The notes beneath the pieces are model-generated. The model worked only from the letters and a program-made list of their open reading frames with translations, did no database searches and was not told the DNA's origin. A program made the translations under genes and the position numbers. This document shows, piece after piece, positions 47,523-58,625 of a DNA stretch of 64,000 nt. The stretch covers positions 386,001 through 450,000 of the forward strand of contig JACEEZ010025355.1 of NCBI GenBank assembly GCA_016584305.1, read 5' to 3'. This DNA is from Chionoecetes opilio. Its lineage: Eukaryota > Arthropoda > Malacostraca > Decapoda > Majidae. Each line of letters starts with the position of its first letter. The first letter of the stretch is position 1.

Positions 47523-48680
47523 CTAGCGGCCGCGGCGGTTCTTCCTTATCCTTTTGATGTTTGTCTTAATGTCATCGTAAAAGGCTTCTTTCAAATCCAA
47601 CATGAAATTATGAAGAGCTCGCACAATTAAGTATTTGGCGAGAATTATTTTTAATTTTCTTATAAGGATTTCCTTTTTTTTCAATTGGGCCGGAAGTTGT
47701 CCCGCCTTGACCGTTACCGGCAGGTCGTGGGGGGCGGGGCCTGGGGGAGGGGCGGGATTAGCCTGGGGCCCTGCCGTAGAGGGGTGTCGTGGAAGGGAGG
47801 GGGAGGGCCTTGGGTGTTGGCGTTCGGTCTTCAGTGCCTTTTTAAAGCGGCGATCTTTCCTTATCCGTGTGATATTTTTCTTTATATCACTGTAAAAGGC
47901 TTCTTTTAAATCCTTCATGAAATTATGAAGACCTCGTCCGAAGAAGTTTTTGGAGAAGAATAGTTTTATTCTTTTGTTGAGGACTTTCCCTATTTTTTTC
48001 CCCTGGGCCGGAAGTTGCCCCTCCTTGCCGGTTAACGTTATGTCATGTTGGGGGTGGCCTGGGGGAGGGGGGGGACTAACCTCTTGCTCTTGGAAGGGTG
48101 AGGGCCTTGGGTGTTGGGTGGCGGCCTGGTTACCTCTGAAGGACACTAAGGAGTGCCACCACACATACACCTCAATCAGGATGAGGCTGGCTATGCCCCA
48201 ACACAGGAGACACTGCGCGGAGAACTCTTCGTAGGTCTCCTGCAGCTCCTGTAGTGTGGTGAGGCGGCACTGTTCATACCTCACCCTCTGGTGGTGGGTT
48301 ATGCACCGCCCCACCACGGGCATCCATGCCCACCAGCCGTCTCTGGGTGGCGGGCAAGCCGTGTAGATATTATCTACACTGGGTGGCTTGAACATGCCCA
48401 GCCACCACAGAGCGTCGCCCTTCAGCCCCTGACGGACGGTCCTCAGGACTCCGTCTTCCAGGGGGGTGAGGTCGAAGTGGGCCAGGAGAGCCACCCAGCC
48501 CGCCACCACCACCAGGGTGGCCACCATGAGGCCAAGGATGGCCCATCCCAGGCGGCCAGGTTCCCGTTTGGGGCCAGAGGCACAGGCCAGAGCTAAGGTG
48601 GTGACCCACCAACCCAGGATGCCGGTCATCGCCAGCCCCGTAACCCACGCAATAAGACACGCTAAGAAGGAAATCGCCAT
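47523..48680 (-). CDS. Unidentified multi-pass membrane protein, 385 aa, single exon
   Basis: Intact intronless ORF. The ATG at 48680 is the first after an in-frame TGA 24 bp upstream, and the TAG is at 47523-47525. Residues 3-33, 45-68 and about 155-180 are strongly hydrophobic (for example LGLMVATLVVVAGWVALL and CLLCWGIASLILIEVYVWW), so three, or four short, membrane segments. The region between carries cysteines 109, 126 and 138 (TACPPPRDGWW, GRCITHH, YEQCRLT) and could form disulfides. From residue 188 the tail is a duplicated module: Pro-rich QHPRPSP, then HDxxxTxKxGQLPAQ, then a basic amphipathic helix LHNFM-DLKEAFY-DIK-NI, then RIRK-RR. The topology and loop cysteines are loosely reminiscent of CALHM-type channels, but I do not recognise the family. 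It lies on the ceramidase strand, in its intron 1. A damaged duplicate is at 54608-55760. Confidence 0.6.
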   Translation of the reverse strand: MAISFLACLIAWVTGLAMTGILGWWVTTLALACASGPKREPGRLGWAILGLMVATLVVVAGWVALLAHFDLTPLEDGVLRTVRQGLKGDALWWLGMFKPPSVDNIYTACPPPRDGWWAWMPVVGRCITHHQRVRYEQCRLTTLQELQETYEEFSAQCLLCWGIASLILIEVYVWWHSLVSFRGNQAATQHPRPSPFQEQEVSPPPPPGHPQHDITLTGKEGQLPAQGKKIGKVLNKRIKLFFSKNFFGRGLHNFMKDLKEAFYSDIKKNITRIRKDRRFKKALKTERQHPRPSPSLPRHPSTAGPQANPAPPPGPAPHDLPVTVKAGQLPAQLKKKEILIRKLKIILAKYLIVRALHNFMLDLKEAFYDDIKTNIKRIRKNRRGR

Positions 48681-48826
48681 TCTTCGTACGCACGCTGAGT
48701 ATCACTCTACAGTCTACACCTTACCAGGGTGCGCGATGCCTGAAGTAACCTCGGGTCGGCCACAAGTTCCAAAGTGCCACCGCAGGGAGGTTGGAGTTAG
48801 CGCGCGTACACCTCTATTGCCACCCG

Positions 48827-48935
48827 GGTTCCAAGATGAATCACCGGGCCTCAAGCACAGCCAGATCCTACCTGTACTACTCCTAAGGGTTCCAAGATGA
48901 AGCACCGAGGCCTGGACCACAGCCAAATCATTATA
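48827..48935. repeat. Imperfect 60-bp duplication upstream of the 385-aa ORF
   Basis: GGGTTCCAAGATGAATCACC and GGGTTCCAAGATGAAGCACC begin two copies, each followed by GGCCT(C/G)...CACAGCCA. Confidence 0.8.
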
Positions 48936-48947
48936 TTTTTGTATGTG

Positions 48948-48950
<3 letters not shown>

Positions 48951-49017
<67 letters not shown>
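48951..49017. repeat. (GA)n microsatellite
   Basis: About 33 GA units. Confidence 0.95.
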
Positions 49018-49020
<3 letters not shown>

Positions 49021-49603
49021 TATTAGATATTAGCTTGATATATAACCTTGTATTTGTTTATTTGTATTTGAATAGTGAAAGAAATACTAATAATATTAAT
49101 AATGATAAAAACATATAAGTCTACAGAGTTAGTGAAATCTGGCAAGACGTCACCGCAGAGTGTTTCCGTCACACTCGTACCGACTGTCTTCGCTCACCCT
49201 CACGCGCTAGCTTCATGTTAAAGCGATGGCCGAGCTTCAACTTAAACACTTGACACTTCTTCCTTATTCTCTCTTGGCTCACGCCCCCCTAGGTCATTTC
49301 CCGCGCCCACAGGTTAAAAATCGGTAATGCAGTTGAAGAAAATCTATAAATAAGTAGCTACAGTTCACATAGGACTAGATCCGATGTCAAGAAAATCATA
49401 TATATCAATGATCTAGTAAGCATAATTCTAACTAACTCCTCTTTGTCTCTATCCATCCTTATCAAGCGTACATGTGTATCGCTCCTGCACAAGACAAGCG
49501 GCAGCGACAGGAGCTTTTCTTCATTCCTTGCCTTTCATTCGTCTATCAATTATCTTCCTGCTATAAAAATGAGATTAAAACGCTTGATATTAATTCCAAA
49601 ACC
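49018..49603. other. Intronic sequence at right end of copy A
   Basis: AT-rich and unique apart from its duplicate at 56150-56739. No gene motif. Confidence 0.5.
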
Positions 49604-50485
49604 ACTGTCAACACTGACTACCTGACGACTGAGACCATTCCAATCATTTACCCCCATATTTTAAAACCAGTTTTTTCTCTATCGAGAAAACAGGGAGGGT
49701 GACCGAGACAGGGTGAGATTAACCGTGGTAATCCTTCCCTTCTCTGAAGACCACAACCTCATGATGTACATTATAATCAAGGGTGAAATGGTTGTTAGCG
49801 ACAATTCAGCAGGTAGTTACAGTAGCACGCCGCTCTTTGGACAAACATTTAAGTCTACGCTGTTGCCTCCCCCACCAACGTAAATAGGACATAGACGACA
49901 AGACAAGACAGTGGACAAAGTACTCTTGTTTTATCCAACAAATGAAGAAGAAATACAACAAATACACAAGATTCATAGAAGAATAATTACTGTGGAACAT
50001 AAAGTCAAGGAAGACAATACCAGCCCTGAATCAGTCCTAGATTAAAAACATCTGAGGCGTCGGAGCACATTTTCTCTGATACGCGCCGCAGTAAAGGACT
50101 GACTGATGAAAATGTTGAGGCTACGCTACCCACTGTTTTCGTTTCTTGTACAATACGTATGTAGGTACTCACGCTTTGAATCGGTGACATAAACACCTTG
50201 CATATACCCATCAGATTTACTAATAGTTAAGATCACGTTTAGATAATAATGATTATATATAATAATACAAATTACGTTCTGGGCCTCAAGGGGTTAATGT
50301 GACAGAAGAGAAAACATTTCAAGAGGAAAATTTCTGAATGGCAGACAACCAAAGACCAGCTCTTTTGTGAACTATGCCCACAAAATTTAGATATTGAAAA
50401 ATCCCGTCAGTAAAATATAATTGATCGGTCCAAGTAATTTCATGTTATATGTGATTTTATGAAGTTATATATAGGGCAATTAATA

Positions 50486-51389
50486 GGTGTCTTGCACGTG
50501 ACGTCACAGCCCTTGTTGTGGCTGCGACAGACGCGGCTTCAAGCCAAATGCCGCCCGTCGGAGCGAGCTGGAGGACCAATAAACTCCACTTGCCGCCCGT
50601 GTTTGCCAGCTTATGATAATTTTTCCCTACCAAATATATGTTTATCAGTATAAAAGATATACTGTTATCTTCGGAAATGCTTGTTCTATAATATTATCAA
50701 ATAAAAAACCGTAAAACACACTAAAGAAAGGTCATTATGAGACTCTCAAGATATATGCATGAACTTGATATTCACCAACCCATTTAAGCTCCCATTTAAT
50801 ATTTTGCGAAAAACTTTTTACATGGACAATATCAATAGAAGCGGAATTTCCTTAGCTTTCCATTGATATATCTCGTTTTCTGATAAATTAATTAGAACCA
50901 TGCATAAATTAGCGTTAACTAAATAAATAACATCATTAAATCGGGTAACTTTTCCCGATTGATGAGGTTATTTATTTAGTTAACGCTAATTTATACATGG
51001 TTCTAATTTATTTATCAGAAAACGAAATATATCAATGGAAAGATAATGAAATTCCGCTTCTATTGATATTCTCCATGTAAAATGTTTTCGAGCAAAATAT
51101 TAAATGGAAGCTGGCGCTGGTGAATATTAAGTTCATGCATATTTCTTAAGAGTCTCATAATGGCCTTTCTTTAGTGTGTTTTACGATTTTTTATTTGATA
51201 ATATTATAGAACAAACATTTCCGAAGATAACAGTATATCTTTTTACTGATAAAAATATATTGGTGGGGGAAAAAAATTACCATAAGCTGGCAAACACGGG
51301 GGGACAAGTGGAGTTTATTGGTCTCCAGCTGGCCCCGACGGGCGGCTTTTGGCTTGAAGCCGCTAGATCGTGAGTCAGTGCAAGACCCC
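50486..51389. mobile_element. Palindromic foldback element, copy 3 (in copy B)
   Basis: Duplicate of the element at 43439-44341. The right 150 bp carry the indel noise described for copy B, including loss of the clean CAAGACACC terminus. Confidence 0.9.
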
Positions 51390-51769
51390 TTAGGTTGTGT
51401 GGGTGTGTGTGGTGTGGTGTGTGGTGTGGTTATGTGTGTTTTGTGTTGTGGGGGTGGTGTGTTAAGGGGGAAAGTTTCAGTTTTTCCCGAGGTGTTAAAA
51501 TAATAATAATATAATAATTTTATTCTCCCCGGGGAAGGATACAAGAAAAAAAAACAACAAATAATATTGGAGGGGGGAAGAACTAAAAGTATTAAACAAA
51601 TAATTGATAATTTGCTATTCCCTCTATAAAAAATAAAAAAAATTTTTAAATAATAATTATATTTTACGTTTTGCCGTAAAGGGGAAGGGTTATTAAAAAA
51701 TTGATATAGATTTAAAGTCTGAACAAAGGTCGTTTCCCTTGCCCTTTGGAGAGAGATAGATGAATCAGA

Positions 51770-54570
51770 GAGGGAGTGGATGGGGGGGTTTGATTCATGG
51801 GGGGGGATGAGGTCAGCTTGGGTGGATAGGGGGATTGCTTTTAATGGGGGGGGGCTGCATTTTGGGTGGTGGAGGGGGGGGTTTTGCTGTTTCAGGGTGG
51901 GTGGGGGGGAAACGCAGTTTGGGGAGGGGAGGGGGGATTGCTGTTTATGGGGGGGGGGGGGCTGCAGGGCTGGGGGGAGGGGGGGGATTGCTGTTTGATG
52001 GGGGTGGGGGGGCGCAGTTGGGGGTGGATGGGGGGTTTGCTTTATGGGGTGGGGGGGCTGCGTTGGGGGGGGGGATGGGGGGATTGCTTTTAAATGGGGG
52101 TGGGGGAGGGCAGTTGGGGGGGATGGGGGGGATAGCGTTTCATGGGGGGTGGGGAGGCTGCAGTTGGGGGGGGAGGGGGGGGTTGCTGTTTCAGGGGGGT
52201 GGGGAAGCTGCAGTTTGGGGGGGAGGGGGGAATTGCGTTCAGAGGGGGGGGAGGCTGCAGCTTGGGGGTGGGGGGGGGGGGGGGGGTTGCTTTTTTTCAT
52301 GAGGGTGGGGGGGGCTGCAGTTGGGGTGGATGGGGGGATGCTTTTTATGGGGGGGAGGCTGGGGGTTGGGGGGGGGAGGGGGGTTTGCTGTTTCATGGGG
52401 GTGGGGGAAAGCAGCTTGGGGGTGGATGGGGGAATTGCTGTTTCATGGGGGTGGGGGGGGCGCGCGGGGGGGGGGGATGGGGGGATTGCTTGTTTCATGG
52501 GGGGGGGAGGTTGCAGTTTGGGTGGTGGTGGGGGGATTGCTGTTTCTGGGGGTGGGGGAAACTGCAGTTTGGGGGGGTGGAGGGGGGGATTGCTTTTTCA
52601 GGGGGTGGGGGGGTGCAGCTTGGGGGGGGGGTGGGGGGGATTGTTTTTCAGGGGGGTGGGGGAAACTGCAACTGGGGGTGGAGGGGGGGGTTTGCTTTTT
52701 CAGGGGGTGGGGGAAACTGCAGTTTGGTGGTGGAGGGGGGATTGCTGCTTCATGGGGGTGGGGGGGTGCGTTTGGGGGTGGAGGGGGGGGAATTGCTTTT
52801 CATGGGGGGGGGGGGGGCTGCGGGGGGGGTGGATGGGGGGATTGCGTTCAGGGGGGTGGGGGGTGCAGTTTGGGGGGGGGGGGATGGGGGGATTGCTTTT
52901 TTCAGGGGGGGGGGGGGTGCGCTTGGGGGGGGATGGGGGTTTTGTTTTTTCAGGGTGGGGGGGGAGGAAATGCAGTTTAGGGGGGGGAGGGGGGATTGCT
53001 GTTTCATGGGGGGGGGGAGCTGCGCTTGGGGGGGGATTGGTTTCATGGGGGTGGGGGGGCTGCAGTTTTGGGGGGATAAAGGGGATTCTTTTTCATGGGG
53101 GGGGGGCTGCAGTTTGGTAGTGGAGGGGGGGATTGCTGCAGGGGGGGGTGCGGGGGTCTGCGCTTAGTGGGGATGGGGGAATTGCTGTTCATGGGGGGGG
53201 GAAACGCATTTGGGGGTGGAGGGGGGATTGCTGTTTCAGGGGGGGGGGGGACTGCAGTTTGGGGGTGGGGGGGAGATTGCTTTTCATGGGGGGGGAACTG
53301 CAGCTTGGGGGTGGAGGGGGGGATTGCTGTTTCTGGGGGGGGGAAACTGCATTTTCGGGGTGGATGGGGGGATTGCTTTTTTCAGGGGGGGGGGGGAAAA
53401 CTGCAGTTTGGGGGGTGGTTTGGGGGGATTGTTTTTTCTGGGGGGGGGAAACGCAGCTTGGTTGGGGGGGGATTGCTGTTCATGGGGGGGGGGAAACTGC
53501 AGCTTTGGGGTGGAGGGGGGGGATTGCGTTCATGGGGGGGGGGAAAACTGCAGCTTGGGGGGATGGGGGATTGTGTTTCATGGGGGGGGGGGGAAACGCA
53601 GTTTGGGGGGGGATGGGGGGATTGTTTTGTTTCATGGGGGGGGAAACTGCAGCTTGGGGGGGATGGGGGGTTGCGTTTCATGGGGGGGGGAAACTGCACC
53701 CGGGGGGGATGGGGGGTTGCGTTTCATGGGGGGGGGAAAACTGCAGTTTGGGGGGTTGGATGGGGGATTGCGTTTCGGGGGTGGGGAAAACTGCAGCTTG
53801 GGGGGAAGGGGGGATTGCGTTTCTGGGGTTTGAAACTGCAGCTTGGGGGGGGAGGGGGAGATAGCTGTTTCAGGGGGGGGAAACTGCAGCTGGGGGGGAT
53901 AGGGGGTTTTGCTGTTTCTGGGGGGTGGGGGAAACTGTAGCTTGGGGTGGGGGGGGGATTGCGTTTCATGGCGGGGGGGAAATCAGCTTGGGGGTGGATG
54001 GGGGATTGTGTTAAGGGGGGGGGGAACTGTATTTGGGGGGTGGAGGGGGGGGGGATTGGTTTCATGGGGGGGGAAACTGCGTTGGGGGGGATGGGGGATT
54101 GCTTTTTCATGGGGGGGGAACTGCAGTTTGGGGTTTTGGATGGGGGGATTGCTTTTTCCAGGGGGGGGAAAAACTGCAGCTTGGGGGTGGAGGGGGGTTT
54201 CTGTTTCATGGGGGGGGGGAAAAAAATGCAGTTTGGGGGGGGAGGGGGGGGTTTGCTTTTCATGGGGGGGGGGAAATGGCTTGGGGGGATGGGGAGATGC
54301 TGTTTCTGGGGGGGGGGGAAACTGCAGCTTGGGGGTGGAGGGGGGATTGCTGTTCAGGGGGGGAGGGAACTGCAGTTTGGGGGGATGGGGGAATTGGTTT
54401 CATGGGGGGGGGGAAAGAAAACTGCAGTTTGGGGGTGGAGGGGGGGATTGCGTTTCATGGGGGGGGAAACTGAGTTGGGGGTGGAGGGGGATTGTGTTTT
54501 ATGGGGGGGGGGAAAAACTGCAGCTAGGGATGGATGGGGTTTGCAGTTTGTTGTGTTGAGGGGGGAGCTT
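51770..54570. repeat. G-rich minisatellite, copy B
   Basis: Counterpart of 44740-47475 with many dropped or added bases (for example ATTGCTTTTTCAGGGGG for ATTGCTGTTTCATGGGG). Confidence 0.95.
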
Positions 54571-54607
54571 AGAGGGGGGCGCGGGGGGGGTGGTGTGATC
54601 TCCCCCC

Positions 54608-55760
54608 CCCCGGCCGCGGCGGTTTTCCTTATTTTTGATGTTTTTCTTAAAGTCATCGTAAAAGGTTCTTTCAAACCCAAAAGAAAATTATGAAGAGCCG
54701 CACAATTAAGTATTTGGGGAGAATTATTTTAATTTTTTTATAAAGGGTTTCCTTTTTTTTAATTGGGCCCGGGAAATTGTCCCCCCTTGACCCTTACCGG
54801 CAGGTGTGGGGGGCGGGGGCCCGGGGGAGGGGCGGGTTAGCCGGGGCCCGCCGTAGAGGGTGTCTGGAGGGGGGGGAGGGGCCCTTTGGGTGTTGGCGTT
54901 TTTGGTTTTTTCAGTGCCTTTTTTTAAAACGGCGTCTTTTCCCTTTTCCCCTGTGTATTTTTCTTTTTATCATGTAAAAGGCTTCTTTTAAATCCTTCAT
55001 GAAATTTTGAAGACCTCGTCCGAAGAAGTTTTTGGGGAAAAATAGTTTATTTTTTTGTTGAGGGGCTTTCCCCATTTTTTTCCCTGGGCCGGGAAATTTC
55101 CCTCCTTTCCGGTTAACGTTATGTCTGTTGGGGGTGGCCCGGGGGAGGGGGGGGGGACAACCTCTTGCTCTGGGGAAAGGGGGAGGGCCTTGGGGTTGGG
55201 GGGCGGCCCCGGTTACCTCTGAAGGACATAAAGGGTGCCACCACACATAACCTCAATCAGGAGGGGGCTATGCCCCAACACAGGGGACACTGCGCGGGGA
55301 AACTTTCTAGGTCTCCTGCAGCTCCTGTAGTGTGGTGAGGGGGGCAATGTTCATACCCCACCCTTGGTGGTGGGTTATGCACCGCCCCACCAGGGCATCC
55401 AAAGCCCACCCGCCGTTCCTGGGTGGCGGGGGAAGCCCTGAGATATTATCTACCTGGGTGGCTTTAAATGCCCCGCCACCCAGAACCCCCGCCCCTTTAG
55501 CCCTGCGGGGCGGTCCTCAGGACTCCGTTTTCCAGGGGGGGAGGTCGAAGTGGGCAGGAGAGCCACCCAGCCCCCCACCACCACCAGGGGGCACCAGAGG
55601 CCAAGGAGGCCCATCCCCGGCGGCCAAGGGGTTCCCCTTTGGGGCCGAGGGCCAGGCCAGAGCTAAGGTGGTGCCCCAAACCAACCCAGATGCCTTTCAT
55701 GGGCCAAAGCCCGTAACCACAGCAATAAGACAGCTAAAAAAGGAAAATCGCATTCTTCGT
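54608..55760 (-). pseudogene. Broken duplicate of the 385-aa ORF
   Basis: Aligns along its length with 47523-48680, but single-base indels shift the frame repeatedly. The longest surviving piece (54911-55246) still reads NFFGRGLQNFMKDLKEAFY. Nearly every break lies at a homopolymer or is a one-base loss, so this may be consensus error rather than gene decay. Confidence 0.75.
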
Positions 55761-56029
55761 ACGCACGTGAGATCACTTTTAAGTCTACACCTTACCAGGG
55801 GCGCGAGGGCTAAAGTAACCGCGGGTCGGCCACAAGTTCCAAATGCCACCGCAGGGAGGTTTGGGGGGGGTTAAAGCGAGGTAAAACCTCTATTGCACCG
55901 GGTTCCAAAGAATGAATAAACCGGGCTCAAGACGCCAGGGGGGGGGGGGATCCTAACGGTTTTACTCCTAAGGGTTCCAAGAGAAGCACGGGCTGGACCA
56001 CAGCCAAAATTTCATTTTTATTTTGTATG

Positions 56030-56146
56030 GGAGAGAGAGAGAGAGAGGAGAAGAGAGGGGAGAGACGAGAGAGAGAGAGGGGGAGAGAGAGTGAGAAGAG
56101 AGGAGAGGAGAGAGAAAAGAGAGGGGGAGGGGGAGAAGAGAGAGAA
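56030..56146. repeat. (GA)n, interrupted
   Basis: Counterpart of 48951-49017, longer and with many G interruptions. Confidence 0.9.
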
Positions 56147-56796
56147 AATTTATTAGATATTAAGCTTGAATATAACCTTTATTTGTTTATTGTATTGAAT
56201 AGTGAAAGAAATACTAATAATATTAATAAAAATTTAAAAAACCCATATAAGTTACAGAGTTAGTAAAATCTGGCAAGACGTCACCGCAGAGTGTTTCCGT
56301 CACACTCGTATACCGACTGTTTTTTTCGCTAAACCCTCACGCGCTAGCTTCATGTTAAAGCGATGGCCGAGCTTCAACTTAAAAACACTTGACACTTTTT
56401 CCCTTTCCCCTCTTGGCTCACCCCCCCTAGGTTCATTTCCCGCGCCCACAGGTTAAAAACGGTAATGCAGTTGAAAAAAATCTATAAATAAGTAGCTACA
56501 GTCAACATAGGACTAATCCGATGTCAAGAAAATCAATATATATCAATGATCTAGTATGCATAATTCTAACTAAATCCTCTTTTCTCTACCATCCTTATCA
56601 AGCGTACATGGTGATCGCTCCTGCACAAGACAAGCGGCAGCGACAGGAGCTTTTCTTCATTCCTTGCCTTTCATTCGTCTATCAATTATCTTCCTGCTAT
56701 AAAAATGAGATTAAAACGCTTGATATTAATTCCAAAACCTATTTACTTATCATATTTACTTTACCTACCTTCTTACTTTATATATCAGGAGCACGT

Positions 56797-57127
56797 TTAA
56801 CCCTTTCAAACCCAGATCTTCCCATTGCTATAAAGAATCGTCTGTTGTCGAGCCATACAATTACGAAAAGTAACTGAATATACCAAATTAGTTAGTCGAC
56901 AAGGATACTAAACAGGTCATATCTGTAAAATATTGCTTATATTCACCGAAAATCGTCTAGTGGTAGCCAAATCACAATGGAAATTACGCTCTGGGTCTAT
57001 ACCAAATTAGTTAGTCGACAAGGATACAAAACAGGTCATATCTATAAAATATTGCTTATATTCACCGAAAATCGTCTAGTGGTAGCTAAATATCAATGGA
57101 AATTACGCTCTGGGCCTCAAGAGGTTT
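56797..57127 (-). mobile_element. TTAA MITE, copies 9 and 10 (partial tandem)
   Basis: An antisense copy starting TTTAACCCTTTCAAACCCAG runs to about 57000, followed directly by a second partial copy (ACCAAATTAGTTAGTCGACA to GGCCTCAAGAGGTTTA). The join follows a CTATACCAAATTAG word shared by both. Confidence 0.88.
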
Positions 57128-57155
57128 ACAATAACGTAGTAAGTGACAATCATTA

Positions 57156-57339
57156 AGGAGTTTTCTGCGGGGATCCTGGTTGCAACCGAAAAATTTTCGG
57201 TTGCTCAAATTTCGATCCCTTGTTCAACCATCCAGGGAAGATGATTGGCCCGACCTGCAAACATTTGTTGTTGTTGTTGTGACCGTTTGCAACCGAAAAT
57301 GTTCCGGTTGCAACCAAAAATCCCCCGCAGAAAACGCCT
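57156..57339. mobile_element. PIF/Harbinger-like MITE (184 bp)
   Basis: Ends AGGAGTTTTCTGCGGGGATC and, reversed, AGGCGTTTTCTGCGGGGGAT continue into further inverted sequence (TGGTTGCAACCG, TTTTCGGTTGC), arms of about 45 bp. Flanked by a 3-bp TTA duplication (57153-57155, 57340-57342), as expected for PIF/Harbinger. Non-coding. Confidence 0.88.
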
Positions 57340-57342
57340 TTA

Positions 57343-57703
57343 GTGATTAGTGTGTGAGTATACGAGATTGGCTACATAGAATTAGTGGAAAATGAACAAA
57401 TGGAATGGCGTAAAGCAAGAAGGTGGAGAAGATGGTGGGGATGGGGATGGAGGGAGGAAGAATGATGGGGTGGGTGGAGGCAGGAGGAACGGAGAAGAGG
57501 AGGGGGTGGAGGTGGGAGGGAAGCATAAATAACACCGAGCGATATGATAGTGTTGTGGTGATGCTAATAACTGTTAAGCCTACACAAAACCCTTATCTTA
57601 TCGCGCTAATACTCCCTTAATCCTGTGTAGCTACTGTACCTACTAACTGCTCACCTGGCACTCCTGTGATAACTTGAGGTATGTTACCGTAGGTCGTATT
57701 TCG
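57343..57703. other. Intronic sequence, nothing recognised
   Basis: Purine-rich around 57420-57525; no gene. Confidence 0.4.
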
Positions 57704-57771
57704 TCTTCTTTCTCTTTCTTAGAATCAGAATTACCGAAAAGAATTGAATTTTATATGGTGGTGCTACATTA

Positions 57772-57816
<45 letters not shown>

Positions 57817-57843
57817 AGGAGAGAGAGGAGAGGAGAGAGAGAT

Positions 57844-57889
<46 letters not shown>

Positions 57890-58536
57890 TCTTCTTCTCT
57901 TTCTTAGATCAGAATTACCGAAAGAAATGAATTTTATATGGTGGTGCTACATAGAGATGAGAGAGAGAGAGAGAGAGAGAGGAGATGAGGAGAGAGATGA
58001 GAGTAGAGAGTAGAGATCGAGAGAGAGAGAGAGAGAGAGAGGTCTTCTTCCTTACTTGATCAGATTACCGGAAGAGAATCAATTTGTCTATGGTGAGGCT
58101 AATAGAGAGAGAGAGAGACGAGAGAGAGAGAGACGTAGAGAGGAGAGAGAGAGAGAGAGAAGAGAGAGGGAGAGAGAGAGACGAGGAGAGAGAGAGGAGA
58201 GAGAGTCTTCTTCTCTTGTTAGGACTCAGAATTACGAAAAGAATTGATTTCATATGCGGTGCTACATTAGAGAGAGAGAGAGGGAGAGAGAGAGAGTAGA
58301 TGAGAGAGAGAGAGAGAGGAGAGAGGAGAGAGAGAGAGAGAAGAGAGAGAGAGATAGAGAGAGATAGGAAGAGAGATGAGAGATGGGGGAGATGAGGGGG
58401 GAGAGAGATGGAGAGAGAGAGATTTATTTCTCTATACTTAGACTCAGAATTACCGAAAAGAATTTAATTTCGTATGGCGGTGAGAAAGAGAGAGAGAAAA
58501 AAAGAGAAACAGAAATAGAGACACAAACAGAGAGAT

Positions 58537-58600
<64 letters not shown>
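57704..58600. repeat. Composite array: (GA)n alternating with a 65-bp spacer
   Basis: Five spacers (TCTTCTT...TTAGAATCAGAATTACCG, then AAAAGAATTGAATTT, TATGGTGGTGCTACAT) at about 57704, 57888, 58042, 58205 and 58423 separate interrupted (GA)n tracts. The last (GA)n, 58538-58600, ends 25 bp from ceramidase exon 1. Confidence 0.92.
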
Positions 58601-58604
<4 letters not shown>

Positions 58605-58625
58605 GTGAACAGTGTATATAATTAC

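Larger units (their letters stand above)
42567..49603. repeat. 7.04-kb tandem duplication, copy A
   Basis: Begins TCAACACTGACCACCTGACG and ends TTGATATTAATTCCAAAACC. Offset to copy B is 7041 bp at the left edge. It contains, in order, a MITE end, a foldback element, a LINE tail end, the G-rich minisatellite, the 385-codon ORF and a (GA)n tract. Confidence 0.95.
49608..56739. repeat. 7-kb tandem duplication, copy B (indel-rich)
   Basis: Same order of parts as copy A. From 49608 to about 51240 the copies are nearly identical. From about 51240 to 56600 copy B differs by very many single-base gains and losses, often in homopolymers, and the final 130 bp are clean again. Its end CCAAAACC at 56739 matches that of copy A at 49603. 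Confidence 0.95.
42273..58625 (-). other. Ceramidase intron 1 (16.4 kb)
   Basis: Holds the tandem duplication of about 7 kb with the 385-codon ORF, TTAA MITE copies, a Harbinger-like MITE and a composite (GA)n array. The copy A duplication border is only about 290 bp upstream of exon 2. Confidence 0.85.

Noticed and set aside
47523..48680. Assignment of the 385-aa ORF to the CALHM channel family
   Set aside because: Only the general membrane layout and loop cysteines are similar; no diagnostic motif could be matched by eye.
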